This document shows positions 16,932 to 25,921 of a stretch of 64,000 nt of DNA, piece by piece. The notes below the pieces were generated by a model that was not told the DNA's origin, did no database searches, and saw only the letters and a program-made list of their open reading frames with translations. Within the stretch, counting starts at the first letter, position 1; every line of letters begins with the position of its first letter. The position numbers were made by a program, and so were the translations under genes. The stretch is from JBGRQA01 sp041725895 (GTDB lineage: Bacteria; Bacteroidota; Bacteroidia; Bacteroidales; Marinifilaceae). The stretch spans positions 136,151-200,150 of the forward strand of contig JBGRQA010000008.1 of NCBI GenBank assembly GCA_041725895.1, given 5' to 3'.

Positions 16932-18086
16932 TTAGTAGTGACAACGACCACATTCTCTTCCCCCTACATTACTAACCTTCACTGTATCGATAAGGCCGGT
17001 CTCCAGTTCCCGGCGCAACTGCATGTAACCGTTCACATAGTAACCATTGGTATTGAAATCAACTGCAGTTTTATCATGGCAGTCCAAACACCAGCCCATA
17101 GACAAATCTTCCTGTTGCCGTAAGATGTGCATCTGTTCCACCGTTCCATGACACTCCTCACATTCCCGCTTCCCCACATTTACATGCTGAGCATGGCTGA
17201 AGAAGACATGATCCGGAAGGTGGTGGATCCTTATCCATTCTACAGGCTGGTTCTTCTCTATAGCCTCATGAATCTTGTTGATCTCAAATTTCCCTGAATT
17301 GTTCCCTTCCCTTACTATCATATGACAATTCAAGCAAAGGTTTACAGAGGGAATTCCTGCCGATTTGCTCTTATCAACTTCGGAATGACAGTATCGGCAA
17401 TCAATCTTATTGTCGGTTGCATGAATCTTATGCGAAAACTTAATAGGCTGGTCCGGAGCATAGTTTGGGGTACGCCCCAACTCCATTGCCCCAACAGCAA
17501 GCATCTTCACCTGGTAACCAAATGCCATAAGGAATACCAGAACCGGTACAATTCGGTATTTAATCCTTTTGGTGAAAAACAGATCCACCAAAGCCAGTGT
17601 GATCAAAGCACCCAACAATAGAAACAGAAGCAGGGAATTAACTTCAGGTTTGGGATTTACCGCCCCAGGCCCCTTTAAATTGTGGAAGTAAGCCTGCAAA
17701 TACCCCAGCTCTTCATCGGTAAAGTTGTACCCTTTATGGGATTCCTCCATCTTCTTTCCAAGGGGCTGATTCATAATTGCCCGTAATTCGGAAATCTTCT
17801 TTTGAGCAGATGTATTGGCAATCGCCATTGCCGAAGGATTCCAATTGAGTGTATCGCTTGGGAGAATATTATGGCAGGATACGCATGATTTCGTTTTCTG
17901 TGGCACAATATATAAGCCCAGAAACAACCTTTCACCGCGTTTTTCGGGCGCAAGAAAATAATCTTCATGCGAAGCGTCTTCGGAAGACTTCGTGAGTGTA
18001 TCAACATTGGAAGCCCGACAAAACCATCCTCCCGTAGTTAGAACTAATCCAACTACCAAAAGTGGGGCAAATAGTCTTTTGGTCAT
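16932..18086 (-). CDS. actA: Alternative complex III subunit ActA (multiheme cytochrome c)
   Basis: First gene of the act cluster. A signal/anchor (residues 1-25) is followed by a soluble part with CVSCH near residue 67, two membrane helices (about 150-190) and a C-terminal multiheme domain with CRYCH, CLNCH, CEECH, CLDCH and CGRCH. The last five match the pentaheme ActA; the N-terminal CVSCH is a sixth site in a separate small domain. ActA carries electrons from the membrane subunits towards ActE or the terminal oxidase. The start at 18086 is an ATG with a good signal sequence. Confidence 0.92.
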   Translation of the reverse strand: MTKRLFAPLLVVGLVLTTGGWFCRASNVDTLTKSSEDASHEDYFLAPEKRGERLFLGLYIVPQKTKSCVSCHNILPSDTLNWNPSAMAIANTSAQKKISELRAIMNQPLGKKMEESHKGYNFTDEELGYLQAYFHNLKGPGAVNPKPEVNSLLLFLLLGALITLALVDLFFTKRIKYRIVPVLVFLMAFGYQVKMLAVGAMELGRTPNYAPDQPIKFSHKIHATDNKIDCRYCHSEVDKSKSAGIPSVNLCLNCHMIVREGNNSGKFEINKIHEAIEKNQPVEWIRIHHLPDHVFFSHAQHVNVGKRECEECHGTVEQMHILRQQEDLSMGWCLDCHDKTAVDFNTNGYYVNGYMQLRRELETGLIDTVKVSNVGGRECGRCHY

Positions 18087-18246
18087 AGGTGTTATATTAA
18101 TTGCAGATTGGGGTTACTATATAATTTTGAAATACTATTCTGCTAATTAAGGTCAGATGCCAATCATCCCACCATCACACTCCCAACCCCTTCTTTCATG
18201 GGAAAACCATCCGAATTCACACACACTTAACTCTCTCGCTCTCTAT

Positions 18247-18280
18247 CAAATATAATAAATTCAATTCTATTTCTCATCAA
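18247..18280 (-). promoter_or_regulatory. Candidate promoter of the act operon
   Basis: On the minus strand TATATTTG (complement of 18247-18254) follows a TTG (complement of 18278-18280) after 23 bases. That is the Bacteroidota -33/-7 pattern with a long spacer. It would give actA a 5' leader of about 150 bases. The rest of the 334-base divergent region with cysH shows nothing else. Confidence 0.4.
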
Positions 18281-18420
18281 TATTACATAAGGAATTCTAA
18301 ATCATTTTCACCTTTTTATCGGCTCGGAAATATTCCTTAGAAGTGTTCATTGGCTTAAAAGAATTCCCTTTTAACATTCTCCTTCTCATTCCCGGGATTG
18401 ATCTTACTGTTTGCGATATT

Positions 18421-19143
18421 ATGCCTATCTTTACAGTTCAGTTCAGAAATGGGATTACCCATGAAACAATTGTTTTAAAAGACTTTTCAATGGATTTCGA
18501 ACACATTAAAGAGAAACTAACGCAATATAAGGCTGAAGGGAAGAAGATGTTTGCTACTTCCTCCTTCCAAACTCACAGTATTGCTTTACTTCATATTATC
18601 AGTCGGATCGACAACAGCATTCCGATCTATTTCATCAACACCGGTTTCCTTTTCCCGGAAACCATCCAGTACAAAGATCAGTTGGCCAAAGAATTTGGAT
18701 TGAACATTATCGACACCAAATCACTGGTACCCAAATCGCAACAAAAGGACACCAATGGCAACCTTCTGTTTACCTGCGACCCAGACTATTGCTGCTATCT
18801 AAACAAAGTTCAGCCATTGGATGCTGTTCTTGCTGACAATGATGTCTGGATCAATGGAGTACGCGCTGACCAGAGTGCTGTGCGAAAACAAATGAATGTG
18901 GAACAGGATGCACCTCATGGCGTTATTCGGTTTCATCCCATGCTGGATTGGAGCAAACCAGAGGTGTTCAGATACCTGAAAGAACACAATTTACCAAGAC
19001 ACCCTCTGGACGCTCAGGGTTATGACAGTATTGGCTGTGAACCCTGCACAAGAAAAATGGTCTTGGGAGATGAGAGAGCAGCCCGCTGGTTTGGTATGAA
19101 AAAAACCGAATGTGGGTTGAATACCGACTTGGCAAAAAAATAG
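18421..19143 (+). CDS. cysH: Phosphoadenylyl/adenylyl-sulfate reductase family protein
   Basis: Reduces activated sulfate (APS or PAPS) to sulfite with thioredoxin in assimilatory sulfur metabolism. Seen: the nucleotide-binding core FATSSFQTHSIALLHIIS, FINTGFLFPETI, the Fe-S cysteine pairs CDPDYCCYLNK and GCEPCTRK, and a C-terminal ECGLN with the catalytic Cys. The two Cys pairs imply a [4Fe-4S] cluster as in APS reductases. The final residue of the usual ECGLH is Asn here. The ATG at 18421 is preferred over a GTG at 18343; an ATG at 18490 is also possible and would leave TATCTTTA at 18425 as a -7 box. No sulfate activation genes are nearby. Confidence 0.87.
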   Translation: MPIFTVQFRNGITHETIVLKDFSMDFEHIKEKLTQYKAEGKKMFATSSFQTHSIALLHIISRIDNSIPIYFINTGFLFPETIQYKDQLAKEFGLNIIDTKSLVPKSQQKDTNGNLLFTCDPDYCCYLNKVQPLDAVLADNDVWINGVRADQSAVRKQMNVEQDAPHGVIRFHPMLDWSKPEVFRYLKEHNLPRHPLDAQGYDSIGCEPCTRKMVLGDERAARWFGMKKTECGLNTDLAKK

Positions 19144-19214
19144 AACTAACACAGTACATTTTGAAGAAGAATCAAAAGACTCCCTTCAAAACAAACACAT
19201 AAAATTCTTTTGGA

Positions 19215-20135
19215 ATGAGAGTATTGATTACCGGAGGTGCCGGATACCTGGGCACCGAACTGGCCATTCTGCTGAATAAAGACGCTGAGGTAAAAGAAAT
19301 TGTTATATACGATAACCTGAGCAGAAATAACTATAATCTTTTCCTGCATTCCGGCATTAAAGGCAATAAAATAAAATTTGTAAAAGGCGATCTTCTGGAT
19401 TCAAGAAAATTACAATCCATATTGAAAGATATTGATGTGGTATACCATTTGGCTGCCTGCCAGAGTAATTCCAACACCGAGATGGAACACCACATGCATG
19501 AACAGGTTAACAACTGGGGAACCGCTGAGCTAGTTTATGCCATTGAGGAAAGCGATGTGAAACAATTGATCCACCTCAGCTCTACCTCTGTTTACGGCTA
19601 TTCCGATCAGGAAGTAAATATTGAATCGATACCAGCCCCAAAAACTTCATTGGCCAATTCCCTGCTTCGTGGTGAAAAGCATTCGGAACGAATCATGAAT
19701 CGTATCAATACCCAAATTATCCGATGCGGAAAATTGTTTGGTTTTGGTACCAGCCTGCAATCAGATTCCGTACTGAACCGTTTTGTTCTTGAAGCCAATT
19801 TTGGCGGACGTCTGAGTATTGAGGGCAACGGAAATCAAAAACGTCCTTTCATCTCCATTGAAAAAGCTGCTAAAGCTTTGGCTAATCTACTACACCAAAA
19901 AGTAGAATCAGGCATATTCAACCTGGTGGAACACAACCTATCCCTAATGGATATCGTGGAAAAACTACAGATTCTTTACCCGGATATGGAAATGGTTTTC
20001 ACCAACAATCACCTGGAACTGCCAAGCCTGTCGGTAAAACAGGATGAAAGATTAACTTTGGAAGGAAACACACAAAGTTTCGAAGAAGAACTAAAAGAAT
20101 TCAAAGCCAGTCTGTGCAGTTTCAAAACAGAATAG
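19215..20135 (+). CDS. NAD-dependent epimerase/dehydratase family protein (extended SDR)
   Basis: A 306-residue extended short-chain dehydrogenase with the Rossmann motif GGAGYLGTE at residues 8-16, an acidic NAD-selecting position (YDNLSRNN), GDLLD, YHLAA and the Ser/Thr block HLSSTSVYGYS. After that block the usual Tyr-x3-Lys pair should follow, but the corresponding stretch is KTSLANSLLRGEKHSE, without a Tyr in place. The substrate is probably a nucleotide sugar, or the protein may have lost catalysis. It begins 71 bases after cysH on the same strand and is followed by a strong hairpin. Confidence 0.85.
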   Translation: MRVLITGGAGYLGTELAILLNKDAEVKEIVIYDNLSRNNYNLFLHSGIKGNKIKFVKGDLLDSRKLQSILKDIDVVYHLAACQSNSNTEMEHHMHEQVNNWGTAELVYAIEESDVKQLIHLSSTSVYGYSDQEVNIESIPAPKTSLANSLLRGEKHSERIMNRINTQIIRCGKLFGFGTSLQSDSVLNRFVLEANFGGRLSIEGNGNQKRPFISIEKAAKALANLLHQKVESGIFNLVEHNLSLMDIVEKLQILYPDMEMVFTNNHLELPSLSVKQDERLTLEGNTQSFEEELKEFKASLCSFKTE

Positions 20136-20160
20136 CTCTCAATTCATACAAACTTATACT

Positions 20161-20196
20161 ACAAGGCCTTATCTCTTTTCCCGGATAAGGCCTTGT
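20161..20196. terminator. Bidirectional terminator between the SDR gene and the AI-2E gene
   Basis: A 13-bp perfect stem (ACAAGGCCTTATC and its complement) with a 10-base loop lies between two converging genes. Only a weak T-run follows. Confidence 0.65.
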
Positions 20197-20246
20197 TGTT
20201 TCCATCGTAATTCAATCGATATTTTGAAGCATTACAGAGGAGTTAC

Positions 20247-21347
20247 CTAAATCTTTTCTGTAAGTTTCTTAACCAGTTTGTAATTATTAAAAAACTCCTT
20301 TGCAATCACCCGAAGAATGGTATAGGAAGGAATGGCTAGAACCATACCCAGTATTCCTGCCATACTACCAGCCATAATTATTACAAGAAAAATTTCCAAA
20401 GGATGAGCATTCACACTATTGGAATAGATCAGAGGTTGAAAAAGAACATTGTCGATCACCTGAACTATGGCAAATACGATTCCCATATACCCAAGCAGAG
20501 GTAGAATTCCCGTATAAAAATCCATATCAAGATTATTGGCAACTCCAATAATCATACCTACCACGGCACCGATCATCGGTCCAATATAAGGAATCACATT
20601 CATAAGGCCGGCAAACAACCCGATCACTACAGCAGTTCTAAAATCCAATCCTACAATTGAAAGCCCCACTGTATCGAGTAAGCCAACCAGGAATACCTCA
20701 AAGAATAATCCCACAAAGTAACGCATCAGCAATTTTTTCGACGACTCCATAACATGCCGTACCCCTTCTTCCTGATTGGCAGGAGTAAGCATCAGCACGC
20801 CATCAACAAACAAATTACTGTCTTTTAAAAAGAAGAACGTAATAAAAGAAATGGAAAACAAGCCAATAAAAATATCCCCAAGCGTTCCCGCCAATGCACT
20901 AAACAGGGAAGAAACATTTGAGATCTGAAGAAAGGATACAAATTTCTCCGAAATAATGGTCTGAAGCTTGAATTCTTCCCCCTCTGTAGAAAATCGGGAA
21001 GCGAAAGCCTCCAACTTTTGGATTGGTTCTGAAAGACTCTTCGCAGCAGCCTGGACATCAATTTTCGATAGCTCTTTGGCCTCTGAGGCAAACATCGGAA
21101 TAAAAGTCCGGAAGAAAAGGACCATCACAAACCACAGAAGCAACAATGTTATTCCGGCTGATAAGGCGGGAGGAATTTTCCAGCTTCTAATTTGAATCTT
21201 ACCCAACAGATCTACAACTGGCCGCCCAATAAATGAAAGCACAACGGATATCAAAATATAGGTAATGATGGAACTAAAATACCATAATATCAGCCCCATT
21301 AACACCACTCCAAGAATAATTAAAATGTATCTTCCTTTTCCGTTCAT
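20247..21347 (-). CDS. AI-2E family transporter (putative permease)
   Basis: A 366-residue membrane protein of the AI-2 exporter (PerM/YdiK/TqsA) superfamily. It has two N-terminal helices (residues 7-40), a third near 65-85, a long extracytoplasmic segment (about 90-150) and then five C-terminal helices. The family signature appears in ITFFFLKD and in GLFAGLMNVIPYIGPMIGAVVGM near residue 240. Substrates differ within the family (autoinducer-2, ions), so the cargo cannot be named. Single gene, upstream of the lon terminator. Confidence 0.88.
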   Translation of the reverse strand: MNGKGRYILIILGVVLMGLILWYFSSIITYILISVVLSFIGRPVVDLLGKIQIRSWKIPPALSAGITLLLLWFVMVLFFRTFIPMFASEAKELSKIDVQAAAKSLSEPIQKLEAFASRFSTEGEEFKLQTIISEKFVSFLQISNVSSLFSALAGTLGDIFIGLFSISFITFFFLKDSNLFVDGVLMLTPANQEEGVRHVMESSKKLLMRYFVGLFFEVFLVGLLDTVGLSIVGLDFRTAVVIGLFAGLMNVIPYIGPMIGAVVGMIIGVANNLDMDFYTGILPLLGYMGIVFAIVQVIDNVLFQPLIYSNSVNAHPLEIFLVIIMAGSMAGILGMVLAIPSYTILRVIAKEFFNNYKLVKKLTEKI

Positions 21348-21423
21348 AGTTTTTTAGATAGAATTGATATTTCCTCACTGATTAAAAGTAAGAAAAATTT
21401 ATGTATAGAATTTGATTCCAATG

Positions 21424-21450
21424 AAAAAAGGCCTCCCATGGGAGGCCTTT
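21424..21450 (-). terminator. Terminator of lon
   Basis: AAAGGCCTCCCATGGGAGG and its complement form a perfect stem ending in six T residues on the minus strand, 19 bases past the lon stop codon. Confidence 0.85.
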
Positions 21451-21468
21451 CCATTATAACCATTCTAA

Positions 21469-23922
21469 TTATATCTTTAATGGATTCTTCACTTTTTGCT
21501 TCAAAAGTGCAATGTCCAATACTTCCATAATTTCATCAACAAAGTGAAAAGTAAGACCTTTCAGGTAAATGTCTTTGATCTCCTCAATGTCCTTTTTGTT
21601 TTGGTGACAAAGAATAATTTCCTTAATTCCGGCACGCTTGGCAGCAAGGATTTTCTCCCGAATTCCTCCCACAGGCAACACCTTACCTCGAAGGGTAATT
21701 TCTCCCGTCATAGCAAGGTTCTTTTTCACCTTACGCTGAGTATAGGCAGAAGCCAGAGAAGTAACCATAGTTACACCCGCAGAAGGACCATCCTTCGGAA
21801 TTGCTCCTTCCGGAACGTGAACGTGTAGATTCCAATCCTCGAAAGATTTCTGATCAATATCCAATTTTTCAGCATGAGATCGCAGGTATTCCTGAGCAAG
21901 CAGGGCTGATTCCTTCATCACATCCCCCAAATTTCCGGTAAGAGTGAGTTTTCCTTTCCCTTTACTCAGACTGGACTCTACAAAAAGAATTTCACCGCCA
22001 ACAGCAGTCCAGGCCAAACCTGTAACCACTCCGGCATAATCGTTCCCCTGGTATTTATCCCTGTTGTACAATTCCACGCCAAGATACTCCTTCAAGTCAG
22101 AAACCTTCAACTGCTTGTCAAATTTCTCATCCATCGCAACTTTACGAGCTACACGACGCATAATCTTGGCAATTTTCTGATCCAATCCACGTACCCCGGA
22201 TTCACGGGTGTAGTTTTCAATCACCTGAGCAATTACTTCGTCAGACAGTTCCACATGATCTCCGATCAATCCATGATTTTCCAACTGCTTTGGTATTAAG
22301 TGACGCTTGGCAATCTCCACTTTCTCTTCCATGATATAGCCGCTCACATCAATCATTTCCATACGATCCCGCAATGGAGCTGCAATTGTGCCAACATTAT
22401 TAGCTGTAGCAACAAACATCACCTTGGACAGATCGTAATCCACTTCCAGGAAGTTATCGTGGAAAGCATTATTTTGCTCGGGATCCAATACTTCCAGCAA
22501 AGCTGAAGACGGATCGCCTCTAAAATCTTTTCCTACTTTGTCTATTTCATCCAGAATAAAAACCGGATTGGAAGATTTAGCTTTTTTCATCCCCTGGATA
22601 ATACGGCCTGGCATAGCACCAATATAGGTTTTCCGGTGACCACGTATCTCCGACTCATCGTGCAATCCCCCCAAAGACATCCGTACATATTTACGGTTCA
22701 ACGACTTGGCTATTGATTTCCCTAGAGAAGTTTTACCAACTCCCGGAGGGCCATACAAACACAGGATTGGCGATTTCAAATCCCCCTTCAGTTTCAGTAC
22801 GGCAAGATGTTCAATGATACGATCCTTCACCTTTTCCAATCCAAAGTGATCTCCATCCAGAACATCCTGAGCATGCTTCAGGTCAAAGTTATCCTCAGTG
22901 AACTCATTCCATGGTAAGTCCAGCATCTCCTGTAAATAGTTCAACTGAACAGAATATTCAGCAACTGCAGGATTCATTCGCTGCAATTTTTTTAACTCCT
23001 TTTCAAATGTTTCAGCAACTTCTTTACTCCATTTTTTCTCCGCCGCACGTTCCTCCAACTCTTCTACATCCTGATCTACCGGGCTTCCACCCAACTCATC
23101 CTGAATGGTCTTCATTTGCTGGTGAAGGAAATATTCACGCTGCTGCTGGTCCATATCTACTTTCACCTTGGATTGAATATCATTCTTCAATTCCAAAATC
23201 TGGATTTGACTTACCAGTAATTCCAACAACTTCATGGCTCTCGCCCGAATATCTTCAATTTCCAACAACTTTTGCTTCTCTTCCACTTTTATTTCAGAGT
23301 TGGATGAGATAAAATTGATCAAGAAGGAGGTTCCTTCAATATTTTTAATGGCAAAAGTAGCTTCATTTGGAATGTGAGGCGAATACTTTATCACCTTCAT
23401 CGCCATCTCTTTCAAGGAGGCAACCAAAGCCTGAAACTCCTTATCCGTTCCGTCAGGGCGAATATCCTTCAAAGGTTTCACATTTCCAATATGGTATGGC
23501 TCTTCCGTATCGATACTTTCCAGCTGAAAACGCTTCCGTCCTTGCAATATTACAGTGGTCGTATTATCGGGCATTTCCAGAATTTTAATAATCTGGGCAA
23601 CGGTTCCTACCTTTTCCATATCCTCGAAATGAGGTTCCTCTACACCTCCATCGATCTGGGCAACAGCACCCAACAACCCTTTACTCTGATTTACATCACG
23701 AATCAATTTCAGGGATTTCTCTCGACCTACTGTTATTGGAATCACAACACCTGGAAACAAAACTGTATTGCGCAAAGGCAAAACAGGAAGAGTTTCCGGT
23801 ACGGAAAATTCATCCACCGCGTCTTCATCCTCATCAGCAATGATAGGAATGAAATCGGAGTCTTCATCAATAATATTTGACAAAACGATATCTTTTAAAT
23901 TGAATTCAATCTTACTACTCAT
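21469..23922 (-). CDS. lon: ATP-dependent protease Lon
   Basis: Cytosolic AAA+ serine protease that removes misfolded and regulatory proteins. The start is the ATG at 23922, six bases inside a possible GTG. Domains: an N-terminal substrate-binding LON domain (residues about 45-240, opening LPVLPLRNTVLFPGVVIPI), a coiled region, AAA+ with Walker A GPPGVGKTSLGKS near 390 and Walker B FILDEIDKVG, and a C-terminal peptidase domain with the catalytic Ser in KDGPSAGVTM and the Lys in REKILAAKRAGI. Length 817 is normal. Its own terminator follows, so it is monocistronic. Confidence 0.97.
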   Translation of the reverse strand: MSSKIEFNLKDIVLSNIIDEDSDFIPIIADEDEDAVDEFSVPETLPVLPLRNTVLFPGVVIPITVGREKSLKLIRDVNQSKGLLGAVAQIDGGVEEPHFEDMEKVGTVAQIIKILEMPDNTTTVILQGRKRFQLESIDTEEPYHIGNVKPLKDIRPDGTDKEFQALVASLKEMAMKVIKYSPHIPNEATFAIKNIEGTSFLINFISSNSEIKVEEKQKLLEIEDIRARAMKLLELLVSQIQILELKNDIQSKVKVDMDQQQREYFLHQQMKTIQDELGGSPVDQDVEELEERAAEKKWSKEVAETFEKELKKLQRMNPAVAEYSVQLNYLQEMLDLPWNEFTEDNFDLKHAQDVLDGDHFGLEKVKDRIIEHLAVLKLKGDLKSPILCLYGPPGVGKTSLGKSIAKSLNRKYVRMSLGGLHDESEIRGHRKTYIGAMPGRIIQGMKKAKSSNPVFILDEIDKVGKDFRGDPSSALLEVLDPEQNNAFHDNFLEVDYDLSKVMFVATANNVGTIAAPLRDRMEMIDVSGYIMEEKVEIAKRHLIPKQLENHGLIGDHVELSDEVIAQVIENYTRESGVRGLDQKIAKIMRRVARKVAMDEKFDKQLKVSDLKEYLGVELYNRDKYQGNDYAGVVTGLAWTAVGGEILFVESSLSKGKGKLTLTGNLGDVMKESALLAQEYLRSHAEKLDIDQKSFEDWNLHVHVPEGAIPKDGPSAGVTMVTSLASAYTQRKVKKNLAMTGEITLRGKVLPVGGIREKILAAKRAGIKEIILCHQNKKDIEEIKDIYLKGLTFHFVDEIMEVLDIALLKQKVKNPLKI

Positions 23923-24195
23923 AGACACTACACTAAAATTTCATTGGTATGCAAAATGTTTAATTGCCCTGTTTCAATCCATTGCTTATTTTTGTCAGGC
24001 AATTGGGCAAAGCATTTAAACAATCCGATACGCTCAATATCAAGCTTTGCCGATTCGAAAGCTACAAAACAATTTTCCGGAATCCTTACAAAGAGTCAGG
24101 AAAAGCTTTCTTAATCCTGCAATGTGACAAAATGTCTTACATTACACTGAAACAATTATTAAATCTTAGTAGGCAAGAGCTATGCCAAAAACAAA

Positions 24196-24234
24196 AAAGA
24201 GTCAGAATTTGTGCAAATTACTGACTCTTTTTGA
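24196..24234. terminator. Terminator downstream of the alternative GlmU gene
   Basis: AAAAAGAGTCAG pairs with CTGACTCTTTTT around a 15-base loop. With A- and T-runs on the two sides it can act on both strands. The 326-base gap to lon shows nothing else. Confidence 0.75.
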
Positions 24235-24254
24235 AGATAACTCCTTATCTTTTC

Positions 24255-25445
24255 CTAAATAAAGTTCCGGTTCTCCTTTGTCATATCAAAAATGGCAGTT
24301 AGAATATCCTTTTCCACTTCATCAAATTCCTTGTTTCGTCGTTTCATTACCAATTGAGCCACCTCAAAAGTAGCTTTCAGGCGATACTCTTTGAAGCCTT
24401 GTCCGCCCCCCATTGCAAAAGAGGGAATAAAGTTCCGGGGAAATCCGGCTCCAAACACATTGGAGCTAACTCCAATAACGGTACCAGTATTCAACATGGT
24501 ATTAATCCCCACTTTTGAATGATCCCCCATAACCGTTCCACAAAATTGGAGACCTGTTCGTTCAAATCTACGACCTTGATAATTCCATAACTTAACTTCG
24601 GAATAATTGTTTTTTAGGTTGGAATTATTGGTATCGGCACCAATATTGCACCATTCACCAATTACTGCATTGCCCAAAAAGCCATCGTGTGCCTTGTTGG
24701 AGTAACCAAACAACACTACATTGTTCAACTCACCACCGCATTTACAGTAAGGCCCCAAAGTTGTAGGCCCATATACCTTAGCACCCATATTTACAACAGA
24801 ATGTTCCCCCAATGCAAAAGGCCCTCGAATCATTGATCCTTCCATCACTTCGGCATTCCTTCCAATGTAAACAGGTCCTTTTGTGGCATTTAAAGTTGCA
24901 AATTCAACTGTAGCACCCTCCTCAATAAAGATGTTCTCGCGTCCCAGAACATTTACAGTTTCACTAATCGGTTCAGAGGTTCTCCCATTGGTCAATAGCT
25001 CAAAATCATCTCTTAAAGCCACATCATTCCGAGAAAAGATGTGATAACTTTTTCCAATCCGAATCAGTTCCTGTTGGTACTCTCTGCACTGATACTCCTC
25101 CCGATTTTGATGATCAAAATATTCCAGAGCATCCTTGTTTAAACGAACCGCCAGCAATAGTTCCCCTTGACAAAGGGCTTCCTTAGGTCCCAAATCCTCT
25201 ATTTCCTCCAGCAATTGCGGGGTAGGTAATACAGAACCGTTAATAAGAAGATTGTCCTCCCCCTCTTTTAGAGGAAATTTTCGCGCCAGGTACTCCTGGG
25301 TTCTAACGGAACACTTGGTCTTCAGGAGAAGTTCCCATTTCTCCCGAATGGTAAGAATTCCAACCCTTACCTCCGCCACTGGGCGCGTGAAGGTAAGTGG
25401 CAGCAATTCGCCCCACGCTCCATCATCAAATAAAATGTAATTCAT
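24255..25445 (-). CDS. GlmU-like sugar nucleotidyltransferase/acetyltransferase, Bacteroidota type
   Basis: A protein of 396 residues (ATG at 25445; the TTG at 25475 is not needed) opening MNYILFDDGAWGELLPLTFT, the signature of the alternative bacterial GlmU family that is thought to make UDP-GlcNAc in Bacteroidota. The N-terminal half is the divergent nucleotidyltransferase part (TRPVAEVRVG replaces the usual GxG...KP block). The C-terminal half is a left-handed beta-helix with hexapeptide repeats (IFIEEGATVEFATLN, PVYIGRNAEVMEGSMIRGPF, VVNMGAKVYGPTTLG). It probably supplies peptidoglycan and LPS synthesis. The activities are inferred from family. Confidence 0.87.
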   Translation of the reverse strand: MNYILFDDGAWGELLPLTFTRPVAEVRVGILTIREKWELLLKTKCSVRTQEYLARKFPLKEGEDNLLINGSVLPTPQLLEEIEDLGPKEALCQGELLLAVRLNKDALEYFDHQNREEYQCREYQQELIRIGKSYHIFSRNDVALRDDFELLTNGRTSEPISETVNVLGRENIFIEEGATVEFATLNATKGPVYIGRNAEVMEGSMIRGPFALGEHSVVNMGAKVYGPTTLGPYCKCGGELNNVVLFGYSNKAHDGFLGNAVIGEWCNIGADTNNSNLKNNYSEVKLWNYQGRRFERTGLQFCGTVMGDHSKVGINTMLNTGTVIGVSSNVFGAGFPRNFIPSFAMGGGQGFKEYRLKATFEVAQLVMKRRNKEFDEVEKDILTAIFDMTKENRNFI

Positions 25446-25513
25446 TGTAGTAGTAAATTTGATTTGTATTGCCAAATAGCAAATCGTATCTTTTTTATGT
25501 ACAAATCAAAAAT

Positions 25514-25546
25514 AAAAAAAAAGCTCCGATAAATCGGAGCTTTTTT
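25514..25546. terminator. Terminator of rpmE2
   Basis: AAAAAGCTCCGAT with its complement and a 2-base loop, with a T-run on both strands. It lies 27 bases after the rpmE2 stop codon. Confidence 0.85.
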
Positions 25547-25572
25547 CAAAGTATAGTAAAATTAATTACCTG

Positions 25573-25833
25573 TTATTTTCTATTCTTCATGTGTTTTTGA
25601 TATCTGTTCATGAACTTATCAACACGTCCAGCAGTATCAACCAACTTCATCTTACCAGTATAGAATGGGTGAGAAGTATTGGAAATTTCAAGCTTTACTA
25701 GAGGATACTCAACACCGTCGATTTCGATGGTTTCTTTTGTTGAAGCAGTAGACTTAGTAACAAAAACGTGCTCGTTAGACATATCCTTGAATGCCACAAG
25801 ACGATAATTCTCTGGGTGTATTCCCTGTTTCAT
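25573..25833 (-). CDS. rpmE2: Ribosomal protein L31, type B (zinc-independent)
   Basis: An 86-residue L31 of the large ribosomal subunit. It opens MKQGIHPENYRLVAFKDMSN and lacks the CxxC pairs of type A, so it is the zinc-free paralogue. Typical blocks: VFVTKSTAST, YPLVKLEISNTSHPFYTGK and VDKFMNRYQKHM. Unusually for this genome a clear ribosome-binding site (AAAGGAG, complement of 25841-25847) lies seven bases before the start codon, and a full promoter precedes it. Single gene with its own terminator. Confidence 0.97.
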   Translation of the reverse strand: MKQGIHPENYRLVAFKDMSNEHVFVTKSTASTKETIEIDGVEYPLVKLEISNTSHPFYTGKMKLVDTAGRVDKFMNRYQKHMKNRK

Positions 25834-25878
25834 TTTTTAACTCCTTTAAATTTCTTATAATCTTCTTCCAATGGAGTG

Positions 25879-25908
25879 CAAAGGTAGATATTGTATTTAA
25901 GATTGCAA
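25879..25908 (-). promoter_or_regulatory. Promoter of rpmE2
   Basis: Minus strand: TTG (complement of 25906-25908), 19-base spacer, TACCTTTG (complement of 25879-25886). A full match to the Bacteroidota consensus, about 46 bases before the start codon. Confidence 0.75.
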
Positions 25909-25921
25909 AGCAATCGATCAA

